Shown here piece by piece: positions 1 to 8,768 of a stretch of DNA of 64,000 bases. The notes under the pieces were generated by a model that worked only from the letters and a program-made list of their open reading frames with translations, had not been told where the DNA came from and ran no database searches. The DNA is from Bacteroides congonensis (GTDB lineage Bacteria > Bacteroidota > Bacteroidia > Bacteroidales > Bacteroidaceae): positions 124,001 through 188,000 of the forward strand of contig NZ_FQXY01000011.1 of NCBI RefSeq assembly GCF_900130125.1, read 5' to 3'. Numbering within the stretch: the first letter of the stretch is position 1; each line of letters starts with the position of its first letter. The translations under genes were made by a program, and so were the position numbers.

Positions 1-1143
1 GCGGTGAACCACGAAGAAAGGAAGCATCATGAATATTAATAAGGCCATATAGTTACTCCATGAGTAAGCCATGCTATATCCGTTGAGCGCCTGATCTACA
101 TAAATCAGGAAATAGTGACGCAGCGGAAACAGATTGCTCAAAGCCTGCAAAACAGGATGCATCGCCATCACCGGAAATGAGAAACCGGAAATAGAGAACG
201 ATATGACACCCCATAACGAAGCGAAGCTTAGTCCGAGCCGCAGAGTAGGCAGAGTCCCTATCATGAGAATTCCGCAACACTGTGATGCCAGCACAAGACA
301 GAGTGTGGCGAATATCATGGGAAAGATACCGCTATTGCAAGGAAAATGCAGGAAACCATATAAGTATACATTATAAAATATACCCATAATGAAAAAGATT
401 ACCGTATGTGGAAGTAACTTTCCTGCTAATGCAATATAAATAGAGTTATTACTCATACGCAGCCACTCACGGGCGGTACGATCTTTGATTTCCACACCGA
501 TAGAGTAAACAGTGACCATGAATATAAGCAACATGAGTACTCCCGGTATCAGCGTATTGCATAGATATACCGAATAATTCAACCAGGGATTATTCAACGG
601 ATGCGTATCTATCACGATAGGTTGCAGAAATCCCATAGCCTGATCTTCCGTAGCTCCTTTGGCATATAGCGTGGTACGTGTGGCAGAGCCTGCTGTCAGT
701 TCCCCCATCATTTTCATATCCCTGAAAAGCAGGGAACCTGCAATCAGGTATGAATAGTTGGTATAGAAAGAAATCTTGGGTTGCCGCTGGCTTTGTGCTT
801 CCGCCGACAAGCCTTTGGGTATATAAAAGAACCCGTAGATTTTTCCTTCCTGTACGGCTATACGTGCATCCGTCACATTACTGTAATGGGCGACGACACC
901 TGTCTGCGAAAAAGCATCCAGATTGCGTACGATATTGCGGGACGTAGGCGAATCATCCATATCCACCACACCGGCAGGAAGATCCTTCGGCAGTCCCGAA
1001 TCCATTAAAGTGGTGAAGAAGATATAGCAGAAAAGTGGGGCGATGACCATGCAGAAGAGATAAAGCGGTCGTGATACCAACCGCCGGCATTCTCTTTGCA
1101 TGACCTGCCACAATGCTATATATTTCTTTTCTCTCTCTTTCAT
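1..1143 (-). CDS. ABC-2 type efflux permease, 3' end cut by the window edge
   Basis: Inner-membrane permease of an ABC-2 type exporter (YhhJ/YbhR-like). The frame is open for all 381 codons from the ATG at 1141-1143 down to base 1, so the C-terminus lies outside the window. A first membrane segment (about residues 24-46, LYLFCMVIAPLFCYIFF) is followed by a periplasmic region with the family-typical VVDMDDSPTSR stretch (about 59-69), then a hydrophobic multi-helix half from about residue 190. The ATG lies 2 nt after the HlyD stop, so the genes are co-transcribed and probably translationally coupled. No ATPase is visible; in such Bacteroides operons a second permease gene usually follows, which would lie off the left edge (inference). 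Confidence 0.9.
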   Translation of the reverse strand, partial: MKEREKKYIALWQVMQRECRRLVSRPLYLFCMVIAPLFCYIFFTTLMDSGLPKDLPAGVVDMDDSPTSRNIVRNLDAFSQTGVVAHYSNVTDARIAVQEGKIYGFFYIPKGLSAEAQSQRQPKISFYTNYSYLIAGSLLFRDMKMMGELTAGSATRTTLYAKGATEDQAMGFLQPIVIDTHPLNNPWLNYSVYLCNTLIPGVLMLLIFMVTVYSIGVEIKDRTAREWLRMSNNSIYIALAGKLLPHTVIFFIMGIFYNVYLYGFLHFPCNSGIFPMIFATLCLVLASQCCGILMIGTLPTLRLGLSFASLWGVISFSISGFSFPVMAMHPVLQALSNLFPLRHYFLIYVDQALNGYSMAYSWSNYMALLIFMMLPFFVVHR

Positions 1144-1145
1144 GA

Positions 1146-2138
1146 TTACTTATCAATGACAACTGACATGCCTGGACGAAGATTTTCGACTTTTTCCATC
1201 GGAGATGCTTTCACTTCGAATGTTTTCAGGTCAAACTGGCCGGTCGTCTTGGTAGCCTTCCAGGCTGCGTAACTACCCAAGTCCTTCATATAATACACTT
1301 TGAGTTTGATCGCTTTATTATCCAAAGCCGGAACGACTGCTTCAAATTCAGTTCCCATAGTCAGGTTTTTAAGCAGGTCTTCGCGCACATTGAACGTTAT
1401 CCACATGTCATTCAGTTCGGCAATATTCATGATAGGTGCGCCGGTACCTACCAGTTCTCCTACCTTCGGGAAAATCTCCGAAACCTCTCCGGCTGCCGGA
1501 GCGATAAGATAAGTCTCCTTGATGTAAGATTCAACTTCGGCAACGGCTCCTTTTGCACGGTTGACAAGAGCTTCCGCAGCCATTTTGTCCTCACGTTCAG
1601 CTCCGTTCTTTGCCATTGTATATTGTGCTTTTGCAGCTTTCTCGGTAGCGATAGCGGCGTCCCGTTGTGCAGTTACTTCGTCCAGCTTTTGTGCGGGCAT
1701 CACTCCCTGTTCATACAAGTTCTTCACTCTTTTGTATGACTTTTCGGCAATGGTGACTCCCGCCTGTGCTTTCTGCCACATCTCATAAGCGGCCTGAATC
1801 TGTTCCTGACGTGCCCCTTTGATAGCTTTTTCGTTTTGTGCCTGTGCGGCAGCTTCGGCGGCACGTGCCTGTTCCATCTTCGCCACTACATCCGGCGCTT
1901 CCAGGATAGCCAGTGTATCACCGGCATTGACCTGCTGTCCTTCTTTCACGCGAAATTCCAGAATACGTCCCGGAACTTTGCTTGAGACACGATATTCGGT
2001 AACTTCTGCCTGTCCCTGAATGATTTCAGGCCCTTTGCGAAGCATGAAAAAACCAACGACTGCAACGATTGCAATAACTCCGAGTAAAGTAAGAAAAGCC
2101 AGCAGCATATTGCTGTTTTGTGATTTAGTAGGTGCCAT
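1146..2138 (-). CDS. HlyD/EmrA-type periplasmic adaptor of efflux pump
   Basis: Membrane fusion protein linking an inner-membrane permease to a TolC-type outer-membrane channel. It is 330 residues long, with an N-terminal membrane anchor at about 9-32 (LLAFLTLLGVIAIVAVVGFF). A lipoyl-like half follows (about 45-80, with FRVKEGQQVNAGDTLAILE), then an alanine/glutamate-rich coiled-coil hairpin (about 80-190), the second lipoyl half (about 205-240, LIAPAAGEVSEIFPKVGELV) and a beta-barrel domain to the C-terminus. The start is 11 nt after the TolC-family gene ends, and the permease starts 2 nt after its stop, so the order is TolC, HlyD, permease. The substrate cannot be read from sequence. Confidence 0.93.
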   Translation of the reverse strand: MAPTKSQNSNMLLAFLTLLGVIAIVAVVGFFMLRKGPEIIQGQAEVTEYRVSSKVPGRILEFRVKEGQQVNAGDTLAILEAPDVVAKMEQARAAEAAAQAQNEKAIKGARQEQIQAAYEMWQKAQAGVTIAEKSYKRVKNLYEQGVMPAQKLDEVTAQRDAAIATEKAAKAQYTMAKNGAEREDKMAAEALVNRAKGAVAEVESYIKETYLIAPAAGEVSEIFPKVGELVGTGAPIMNIAELNDMWITFNVREDLLKNLTMGTEFEAVVPALDNKAIKLKVYYMKDLGSYAAWKATKTTGQFDLKTFEVKASPMEKVENLRPGMSVVIDK

Positions 2139-2149
2139 ATGATTATGAA

Positions 2150-3604
2150 TTATTTCAAAGTTCCTAATGATTTTTTTAGATAAATTTCTGTCAGTTTCAC
2201 GTCTATTTGAGCATCAATCTTCTCCGATTGGGCGGATAGCCAGGCTGTTTGCGCTTCGAGAACATTACTGGTAGCAATTACGCCCTCTTTAAAGCCAAGT
2301 GTCGCATAGCGAAGATTCTCTTCCGCCTTCTCCATATTCTTGGAAGCCATCACCAGTTTTTTACCGGCCTCGTTCACCTTGAACGCTGCCTGATTAACCT
2401 GCAATTCGATTTTTTCCCTGGCATCTTCCAGTTGATATTGCGCGATTCTTGCTTCGGCTTTGGCAGACCTTATTTTGTAAATACCTTCGCCCCAATGCCA
2501 GATAGGTATCTGCACCATCACTCCGACATTCCACATTCCTTTGAACTTATTCTCGAAACTGTTGAAGACAGAAGGATTCGTAACCATATAATTTCCCATT
2601 AACGCAATAGAAGGAAGATGTTCAGAACGGGTTACATTCACTTTCTGCCTGTAGATTTGCGTAGCCAGTTCGAGACTGCGTATCTCCGGTCGGTTGGCGT
2701 AGGCCGTTGACATATCGAAATGAGTCTCCGGTGCTAATAGGGGAATGTCATCCATATTTTCGTCTGTCAGAGTGACGGGAGAGCTAAGATCGAGCCCGCA
2801 TAGTTGGCACAACAACATTCGGGCAAGGCTTAATCCGTCCTCTACTTTTGTCAGTGTCATTTCCGCTTCATTCACCTTGACGCGCACGGATAAACCGTCT
2901 GCTTTAGTAGCTACTCCTTCGGCAATCATCATTTCCACATCGCTGTCCAACTGTTGCAGAAGTTTCAGATATCCTTCCGCCAACTTTTTCTTATTGACTA
3001 ATGAAATGACTTGCCAATAAGCTTGGTCGGTGCTCATGATAACTTCCTGCATGCCGCCTTGATGTTGCTGACGTGCCAGTTCCTCGGCGTATTGTGTTAT
3101 CTTGTTGTAAGCGCGGATTTTTCCACCCATATAGAGTGGCTGTGTCAGCGTGACAGCTCCGGCGTACACGTTTCTAGTGTCCGTGCGGAGCGCGTCTACC
3201 AGTGAACTTCCGGCATTGTTAAAGGCAGAAGTCAGGCTCGCTCCTAATTCAGGGATTTTAGAAGCAAGTTCCGGATGTAATTGCGCTATGATTCCGCCGG
3301 CTTGCTCCAATGGGCCTGCCAGACTGGTTCCCAATCCCGAAAGTGCGGCTTTCTGGTCGGCATTCAATAAAGAGAACTCTTTTTGATTTCTCATGTAAGC
3401 TCCGGTTGCCGAGAAGCTGGGTAGGTAATTGGTAAATGCGGCTTTTCGCTGATAGTGGGCGGCATTTATCTTTTCATTGCTTATCAACAGATCTTTATTG
3501 TTGGCAAGGGCTAAAGCGCGGCAACTATCCAAACTCAGTATAGTTTGCGCTTTTACTATAAAAGTCAGGTTTAACAGAATTGTCAGGAGAAATAGTTTTT
3601 TCAT
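2150..3604 (-). CDS. TolC-family outer membrane efflux protein
   Basis: Outer-membrane channel of a tripartite efflux system. The start used here is the MKK codon at 3604, because it gives a clean signal peptide (MKKLFLLTILLNLTFIVKA, cleavage before Q); an in-frame ATG four codons upstream (3616) is possible. Two repeated TolC halves are visible, each beginning with a long amphipathic helix: LSLDSCRALALANNKDLL near residue 25, and MSTAYANRPEIRSLELATQ near 290. About 484 residues is the family's usual size. First gene of the efflux operon, with a well-formed Bacteroides promoter upstream (3731-3761). No adjacent regulator gene is present; the next gene upstream is mdh, separated by a terminator. 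Confidence 0.93.
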   Translation of the reverse strand: MKKLFLLTILLNLTFIVKAQTILSLDSCRALALANNKDLLISNEKINAAHYQRKAAFTNYLPSFSATGAYMRNQKEFSLLNADQKAALSGLGTSLAGPLEQAGGIIAQLHPELASKIPELGASLTSAFNNAGSSLVDALRTDTRNVYAGAVTLTQPLYMGGKIRAYNKITQYAEELARQQHQGGMQEVIMSTDQAYWQVISLVNKKKLAEGYLKLLQQLDSDVEMMIAEGVATKADGLSVRVKVNEAEMTLTKVEDGLSLARMLLCQLCGLDLSSPVTLTDENMDDIPLLAPETHFDMSTAYANRPEIRSLELATQIYRQKVNVTRSEHLPSIALMGNYMVTNPSVFNSFENKFKGMWNVGVMVQIPIWHWGEGIYKIRSAKAEARIAQYQLEDAREKIELQVNQAAFKVNEAGKKLVMASKNMEKAEENLRYATLGFKEGVIATSNVLEAQTAWLSAQSEKIDAQIDVKLTEIYLKKSLGTLK

Positions 3605-3730
3605 CGCATCTTGCATATTAATAAGGTGATACTTCTATTTAAATAACCCTGTTCTTATGTAATTTGTTTATTGAAGTAGTCAGTTTTTTTGAACTTGTTA
3701 GCTTAAACAATAATTGCATAAACAACGATG

Positions 3731-3761
3731 CAAATGTATGCGCTTTCTGTGAAAACGCAAA
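3731..3761 (-). promoter_or_regulatory. Promoter of the efflux operon
   Basis: On the minus strand the -7 box TACATTTG occupies 3738-3731 and a perfect -33 box TTTG occupies 3761-3758, separated by 19 nt. This matches the Bacteroides primary-sigma consensus. It lies about 125 nt upstream of the TolC-family start, leaving a sizeable 5' leader in which I see no clear structure. Confidence 0.65.
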
Positions 3762-3817
3762 AAGAATTAGCTTTTTTTAAAAATATAACAAGATGAGCGG
3801 GGGAGAAGAAAAGAAAG

Positions 3818-3849
3818 AAGGCTGTCCTTCCATGATGAAGGACAGCCTT
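3818..3849 (-). terminator. Intrinsic terminator of mdh
   Basis: Perfect 13-bp stem (3818-3830 with 3837-3849) with a 6-nt loop, 33 nt beyond the mdh stop on the minus strand. It is followed on that strand by a T-rich run (complement of the A/G-rich stretch 3803-3817). It separates mdh from the efflux operon. Confidence 0.85.
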
Positions 3850-3882
3850 TCCTGATATATAAATGTAAGGGGATTTGCTTTA

Positions 3883-4824
3883 TTAAAGAGCACCTACTTC
3901 TTTCAAAGCAGCGTTAGTTCCGTGTACAGCTTTTGCGCTAGCTGCGAACTTGGCTTTTTCGTCTTCGTTCAGGTCGAGTTCAACGATCTTTTCGATACCG
4001 TTCTTGCCAAGGATTACAGGAACACCGATACAAATATCTGATTCGCCGTATTCACCTTCGAGGAATACTGAACAAGGAACCATCTTCTTCTGGTCGTGAA
4101 GGATAGATTCAACAACGAATGCTCCTGCTGCGCCCGGTGCATACCATGCGGAAGTACCCAGCAATTTAGTCAGAGTAGCGCCACCTACCATAGTAGCAGC
4201 AGCAACTTCTTCCAACTTTTCAGCAGAGATAAAGTTAGTTACAGGCATACCTTTGTAAGTAGCGAAGCGAGTCAACGGAATCATTGTAGTATCACCGTGA
4301 CCGCCGATAACCATACCTTCTACTTCGTTAGCATTGCATCCCAAAGCTTGAGACAGGAAATATTTGAAGCGAGAGCTATCCAAAGCGCCACCCATACCGA
4401 TGATACGGTTTTTCGGCAAGCCCAGAGATTTCAATGACAGGTAAGTCATTGTATCCATTGGGTTAGAAATTACAACAAGGATAGCGTTAGGAGAATATTT
4501 CAAGATGTTCTGTGCCACTGATTTAACGATACCAGCGTTTACACCGATCAGTTCTTCACGAGTCATACCCGGCTTGCGAGGAATACCTGAAGTAATCACA
4601 ACAACGTCAGAGTTGGCAGTCTGGGCATAATCGTTAGTGCAGCCTACGATTGTAGTGTCGAAACCCAACAATTGGGCAGTCTGCATCATATCCATTGCTT
4701 TACCTTCTGATACGCCTTCTTTAACGTCCAGCATTACTACTTCGTCTGCTACTTCATTAAAAGCAAGTACATTTGCACATGTAGCACCTACGTTACCTGC
4801 GCCTACTACGGTTACTTTTGACAT
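3883..4824 (-). CDS. mdh: Malate dehydrogenase
   Basis: NAD-dependent interconversion of malate and oxaloacetate. In Bacteroides this belongs to the reductive branch leading to fumarate and succinate (family knowledge). The protein has 313 residues, typical of the LDH-like MDH class. The Rossmann GxGxxG is at residues 8-13 (GAGNVG). The mobile substrate loop has IPRKPGMTREE (about 80-90), with an Arg after Pro as expected for malate specificity. Substrate-binding and catalytic residues are in ISNPMD and GGHGD (His near 175). Monocistronic, with its own promoter-like sequence upstream and terminator downstream. Confidence 0.97.
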   Translation of the reverse strand: MSKVTVVGAGNVGATCANVLAFNEVADEVVMLDVKEGVSEGKAMDMMQTAQLLGFDTTIVGCTNDYAQTANSDVVVITSGIPRKPGMTREELIGVNAGIVKSVAQNILKYSPNAILVVISNPMDTMTYLSLKSLGLPKNRIIGMGGALDSSRFKYFLSQALGCNANEVEGMVIGGHGDTTMIPLTRFATYKGMPVTNFISAEKLEEVAAATMVGGATLTKLLGTSAWYAPGAAGAFVVESILHDQKKMVPCSVFLEGEYGESDICIGVPVILGKNGIEKIVELDLNEDEKAKFAASAKAVHGTNAALKEVGAL

Positions 4825-4874
4825 AATACTATATATTTAAAAAGTTGATAATTTGTTTCATCTATTTTGCGCGA

Positions 4875-4906
4875 CAAAATTACAACGATAATCCTAATTA
4901 AAGAAA
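4875..4906 (-). promoter_or_regulatory. Promoter of mdh
   Basis: Minus-strand -7 box TAATTTTG at 4882-4875 with a TTTC (-33-like) at 4906-4903, spacing 20 nt. It ends about 50 nt upstream of the mdh start. Confidence 0.5.
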
Positions 4907-5056
4907 TTTTTCCGTAATAATTTTAGTTAAAGGTCGAAGTAATCAGAATCTACAGACAGTAGCCTGAAAGGAGAGCCGATAGAATGCCAAACTGGTTAAT
5001 AAATTAAAATTGTACGGATTAGCCGATGGTTTTTCTAAAACTCTCTGTTTTTCCGC

Positions 5057-5086
5057 TTGACTTCTGTTGTGAAATGATTACTTTTG
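5057..5086 (+). promoter_or_regulatory. Promoter of the coiled-coil gene
   Basis: Plus-strand -7 box TACTTTTG at 5079-5086, preceded at 18 nt by TTGA (5057-5060). It lies 28 nt upstream of the start codon at 5115. Confidence 0.5.
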
Positions 5087-5114
5087 CGCACGTTATCAAT
5101 TCACAACTGAAACT

Positions 5115-5987
5115 ATGAGTAAAAAAAGTCTTCTTATTGCGGCCGTAGCTATTTTGGTAATAGCGATTATTGGCATTACCTATTTATTATTTACAGAAAA
5201 ACAAGCCAACAGGGAGTTAGTACAGGAATTCCAATTAGACAAGGAAGAGCTGGAAACTGAATATACCCGCTTTGCACAACAATATGATGAGTTGAAGATG
5301 ACCATATCTAATGACTCTTTATCCCAACTGCTTGAACAGGAACAATTGAAGACACAGCGCTTGTTGGAAGAACTCCGCACGGTGAAAAGCTCGAACGCTA
5401 CGGAAATCCGCCGTTTGAAGAAGGAACTGGCCACCCTGCGTAAAGTTATGATTGGGTATATCAACCAGATTGATTCATTGAATAAATTGACTGAACAGCA
5501 GAAATTGGTGATAGCTGATGTGACCGATAAGTATAATAAGGCTTCTCAACAAATCAGTAATCTTTCTGAAGAAAAGAAGAACTTGGATAAGAAAGTGACA
5601 CTGGCAGCCCAGCTTGACGCCACCAATATCCGTATCGAACCCCGCAACAAACGCGGCAAAGTAGCGAAGAAGGTGAAAGACGTGGTGAAACTGGCTATCA
5701 GCTTTACAGTCGTAAAGAATATCACTGCTGAAAACGGTGAGCGTACCATATACATACGTATCACCAAACCGGATAACGATGCGTTGACTAAGAGTGCGTC
5801 CAATACTTTCCCTTATGAGAATCGTACACTGACCTATTCTATCAAAAAGTATATCGAGTACAACGGAGAAGAACAGAACGTAAATGTGTTTTGGGATGTG
5901 GAAGAGTTTCTGTACGCCGGAAACTATCGGGTTGATATCTTCGAAGGTGGTAATCTGATTGGCTCGCAGACGTTTACATTGAATTAG
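5115..5987 (+). CDS. Membrane-anchored coiled-coil protein of unknown function
   Basis: I do not recognise a characterised family. The 290-residue protein has one N-terminal membrane segment (about residues 5-26, LLIAAVAILVIAIIGITYLL) and no Cys for lipidation. A long heptad-rich region follows (about 30-160, rich in E, K, Q, L). The C-terminal part (about 170-290) is predicted beta-rich and ends in YRVDIFEGGNLIGSQTFTL. Topology suggests an anchor with the bulk in the periplasm. It is transcribed alone, divergently from mdh. Similar architecture occurs in conserved Bacteroidetes hypothetical proteins; any role in envelope organisation is only a guess. Confidence 0.8.
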   Translation: MSKKSLLIAAVAILVIAIIGITYLLFTEKQANRELVQEFQLDKEELETEYTRFAQQYDELKMTISNDSLSQLLEQEQLKTQRLLEELRTVKSSNATEIRRLKKELATLRKVMIGYINQIDSLNKLTEQQKLVIADVTDKYNKASQQISNLSEEKKNLDKKVTLAAQLDATNIRIEPRNKRGKVAKKVKDVVKLAISFTVVKNITAENGERTIYIRITKPDNDALTKSASNTFPYENRTLTYSIKKYIEYNGEEQNVNVFWDVEEFLYAGNYRVDIFEGGNLIGSQTFTLN

Positions 5988-6397
5988 ACTCCAGTTTAGT
6001 TCATAACCAACATCATTGAGTAAGTGACTCACCATATCAACTGTTGAGCTAATAAATTATCTCATTAGGGTACGGAAATGAACTAATTCGATTTCAGAAC
6101 TAAACACGCACTCCAAACAAAAGTTTTCACGATTTACCCTCATACCCTCATAAATTTTTTCAAAGCCTTTATTCATCGTAGCTTCAGCTATGAGAGCAGG
6201 TCATGATAGCACCCTGAGAGTAACTTTTGCTCTCAGGGTATTATCATCCCATCCCCCTATAAAACATAGGATATACTAACGGGATATTAACGTTATCTCT
6301 TCGGTATCCTTTCGTCAGATTACCGATATCACTAATTCGTCACGGCCGTGACAAATTCCTACCACGGCTGTGAAGAGAACCTACCATGGCCGTGACG
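5988..6397. other. Non-coding region left of IS66, with palindrome array
   Basis: No plausible gene. The stretch holds a border motif TACGGAAATGAACTAATT (6071-6088) and a hairpin formed by CCCTGAGAG and CTCTCAGGG around 6212-6239. At its right end are three 22-bp-spaced copies of a CACGGCCGTG-type palindrome (6341, 6363, 6385), abutting the IS66 insertion point. With the IS removed, the region joins 8777-9084 as one roughly 0.7-kb non-coding island. Confidence 0.7.
6341..6397. repeat. 22-bp-period palindrome array, left part
   Basis: Palindromic ten-mers CACGGCCGTG (6341-6350), CACGGCTGTG (6363-6372) and CATGGCCGTG (6385-6394) start exactly 22 bp apart, each followed by a variable 12-bp spacer that mostly ends in TAC. 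The fourth copy (8786-8795) is displaced by IS66. Removing the element and one target duplication restores the 22-bp step. Confidence 0.8.
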
Positions 6398-6439
6398 GTA
6401 AGCATTCGGCCTCGTGCGTGTTTCTTTCCAAGCTATAAT

Positions 6440-6480
6440 AAAGCCAAAAGCCAGACGTACTTCGTCTGGCTTTTGGCTTT
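6440..6480 (-). terminator. Terminator behind IS66 tnpC
   Basis: Perfect 18-bp stem (6440-6457 with 6463-6480) and a 5-nt loop, 16 nt past the tnpC stop on the minus strand, followed by a T/A-rich tail toward the left inverted repeat. It would stop element transcription from reading into the flank. Confidence 0.8.
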
Positions 6481-6495
6481 ATCAATCTTTCTTGT

Positions 6496-8109
6496 TTATC
6501 CTTTCCAATTAAATGGCAGTAAATCGGAGTAGTCGTTTTTCTCTTCTCTTTCTTTCTCCTGTACCCTAATCAACACGTCCTGCATCCATAGTTTCGGGTT
6601 CACCTTATTTTCCCTGCAACATCCCATCAGTGAAAAGAATATTGCCGCTGCATGTGCCGCCTCATGTGATCCGGAGAAAAGAGTGTTTTTTCTGTTCAAA
6701 GTCAATGGTCTTATAGAACGCTCCACCGGATTATTGTCAATGCAGAATTGTGCATCGTTGACATATCCGGACAGTTGTTCAAATCGTGTGTACATATAGA
6801 ATATGGCCTTGGCAATAGGCGATTTCTCAACCGTATGTTCATATTCCTCCTTGCACCATTTTTCCAGTCCTTTGATAATAGGGTACGATTCTTCCTGGCG
6901 AAGCTTTACTACAGCCCCGCCTTCCAGATGTTCTATCCTGATTTTCTCCTCCACAGCATACAGTCTGCCTATTTGTTCAAGTGCATACCCTGCTCTGGGA
7001 GGGTCATTCCCTTCCGCTTCCACAAACTTGCGCCTGACGTGTGCCCAGCAGCACAGGTGTAACTTTCCGGGTAGCGTGTCGAACTCGTCATATACTGCAA
7101 AGCCGTCACTCTGTACCACCCGGACCTGTCCTGCCAGCAGTGTGTCTATTCCACTGCTGCCACGTCCCTTGTGATATTCAAAGAAGGGGGTATGGAACCG
7201 GGGCAGATAGAAGTTCCACATATACCCGCGGTGAAGGGCACCGGGACGGTCGCTTTCAAGTACGGGGTGGGGCGTCTCATCGGCCATGACGTAATAACTG
7301 TCCTTGACCAGTTCACGAAGCTCATTATAGACCGGCTCCAGACGCTGTGCGGCGGCCATCATCCAGTTACTTACGGTGGAAGGACTCAGATGGATGCCTT
7401 CACGCTCAAAAATGTCCAGCTGTCTGTGCAGAGGCAGGTGATCGTAATATTTGGCGGTAGCAATGTGGGACAATATACTTTCCGACGCATTGCTGTGAGG
7501 GTGTGCCGTTACGGGCATGGGAGCAGTCATGATACGACCGTCGGCAAGCCGGTATTTAGGGCGGATGATGCGTCTCACATAGAATCGCGCAGGGCTGACG
7601 GCATATTGTTCGCTCACTTCCTCCCCCAGCTTTGTCGCTCCCTCCAGGGAAAGACCTTCCGGCATGGGAATGATGATTTCCTCACGGGGAAGGGACGGGT
7701 CGATGGGCTTACGGGCGTGGGGAGTAATCTTTTTGGTGAAGCTCTTACGGAAACGGTTGTAACCATTCTCCGATTTGACAGATTTCTCAGCTATTTTCTG
7801 TTCTTCCGCTACCGGGTCATTGACATCGGACGGGGATTCGAAACAGATGCTCAATTGGCTGGCATCTTCGGGAAGATGACGTTTTTCACTGGATTTACCC
7901 CATAAACGGCGTGTCAAGTCAGCCAATTTCCATCTCAAGTCAGCTATGACGGCTGTACAGGCTGAGATTTCCCCGGCCTGGCGGGAATACTCCTGCAAAG
8001 AGGCTTCGTATTTTCTCTGAAGTTCCGCATGCTCCTTTTCAAGACGTTCACGTTCCTTGCGCAACTCTTCGTACTCTTCCAAAGTAAGGGTAATGACTGG
8101 TTCTTTCAC
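6496..8109 (-). CDS. tnpC: IS66 family transposase TnpC
   Basis: DDE transposase that cuts and joins the IS66 ends. It has 537 residues, full length for the family. The N-terminal coiled coil (about residues 10-50) and an LWGKSSEKR region lead into the zinc/helix region. The catalytic domain shows the first Asp in VMADETPH, the second in VVQSDGFAVYDEF, and the Glu in IDNNPVERSIRPL, so all three acidic residues are present. The CWAHVRRKFVEA motif and the C-terminal IS66 tail (GSHEAAHAAAIFFSLMGCCR) are also intact. It is co-oriented with tnpB, 69 nt downstream of it. Nothing suggests inactivation. Confidence 0.96.
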   Translation of the reverse strand: MKEPVITLTLEEYEELRKERERLEKEHAELQRKYEASLQEYSRQAGEISACTAVIADLRWKLADLTRRLWGKSSEKRHLPEDASQLSICFESPSDVNDPVAEEQKIAEKSVKSENGYNRFRKSFTKKITPHARKPIDPSLPREEIIIPMPEGLSLEGATKLGEEVSEQYAVSPARFYVRRIIRPKYRLADGRIMTAPMPVTAHPHSNASESILSHIATAKYYDHLPLHRQLDIFEREGIHLSPSTVSNWMMAAAQRLEPVYNELRELVKDSYYVMADETPHPVLESDRPGALHRGYMWNFYLPRFHTPFFEYHKGRGSSGIDTLLAGQVRVVQSDGFAVYDEFDTLPGKLHLCCWAHVRRKFVEAEGNDPPRAGYALEQIGRLYAVEEKIRIEHLEGGAVVKLRQEESYPIIKGLEKWCKEEYEHTVEKSPIAKAIFYMYTRFEQLSGYVNDAQFCIDNNPVERSIRPLTLNRKNTLFSGSHEAAHAAAIFFSLMGCCRENKVNPKLWMQDVLIRVQEKEREEKNDYSDLLPFNWKG

Positions 8110-8178
8110 TGTATATCCACTTTTTTATTATGTGGCAAAGTTATCAAAATAAAGCTGTACGGCTTATAGGACGGGAGA

Positions 8179-8688
8179 TTACTTTTCAACTGTTTTCCGA
8201 TACTTTTTAACAGTAAGCAGCTCATTCAGGCGATTCCAGGAAATTTGAAGAAAACCCCTCTTCCGTTCGTCCTTTTTCAAGAGGAAAGAACCGTGGTTCA
8301 GACGACGGCATTCCAGACGGTATTCATCGTCGCACCGATAAAGGATATGCAACCTGCTACGGGAACGGTCAAGAAAAATATGGCAACTCTGCTCTGACAC
8401 GTAAGAACCCGTGTGCCGGATGACCTCACCACAAAGACCGTCAATTCCTTTATGGAAATTACAACCTTGCGGATAAAGGTAATAAGACCAGAAAGGACTG
8501 CTACGGAAAAGACCAAGACCTAAAGGGAGAAGTAGGTCCTGAGGGGAATGGATACCAAGACTAGAAGCCGATACTTTATAACGACGACCACCGTCAAATA
8601 TGAAAAGAACAGAATCAAAATGATTAGACTCAGACAAGAGACTACGCAGCTTCTCACTTTCACTAGAAAATACTAATACTGAACACAT
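8179..8688 (-). CDS. tnpB: IS66 accessory protein TnpB with N-terminal extension
   Basis: Accessory protein required for IS66 transposition; its biochemical role is unknown. The C-terminal about 105 residues carry the TnpB pattern: YYLYPQGCNFHKGIDGLCGEV, then HIFLDRSRSRLHILYRCDDEYRLECRRLNHGSF written in pieces such as IFLDRSRSRLHILY and RRLNHGSF. The first about 65 residues (MCSVLVFSSESEKLRSLLSE...) resemble neither TnpA nor classical TnpB; at 169 residues the protein is about 50 longer than usual TnpB. The start at 8688 sits 48 nt inside the right inverted repeat. An internal start near the YYLYP segment cannot be excluded. Confidence 0.8.
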   Translation of the reverse strand: MCSVLVFSSESEKLRSLLSESNHFDSVLFIFDGGRRYKVSASSLGIHSPQDLLLPLGLGLFRSSPFWSYYLYPQGCNFHKGIDGLCGEVIRHTGSYVSEQSCHIFLDRSRSRLHILYRCDDEYRLECRRLNHGSFLLKKDERKRGFLQISWNRLNELLTVKKYRKTVEK

Positions 8689-8768
8689 AATAGATTAAGA
8701 TGATTATGAAGTCACAAAGGTAGGAAGGAAAACAAGGGAAAGAAACACGCACAAGGCCGAATGCTTAC

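Larger units (their letters stand above)
6398..8768 (-). mobile_element. Complete IS66-family insertion sequence (2,371 bp)
   Basis: Ends are defined by 32-bp terminal inverted repeats at 6398-6429 and 8737-8768, beginning GTAAGCATTCGG and differing at one position (16, C versus T). The element is flanked by a perfect 8-bp target duplication CCGTGACG at 6390-6397 and 8769-8776, the size expected for IS66. It contains tnpB and tnpC on the minus strand and a terminator behind tnpC. There is no room for a separate tnpA: only 48 nt separate the first ORF from the right inverted repeat. Intact reading frames and the exact target duplication suggest a recent insertion. Confidence 0.95.

Noticed and set aside
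7171..7905. 244-codon plus-strand ORF inside IS66
   Set aside because: Antisense shadow of tnpC in its long conserved coding region; no signal, motif or promoter.
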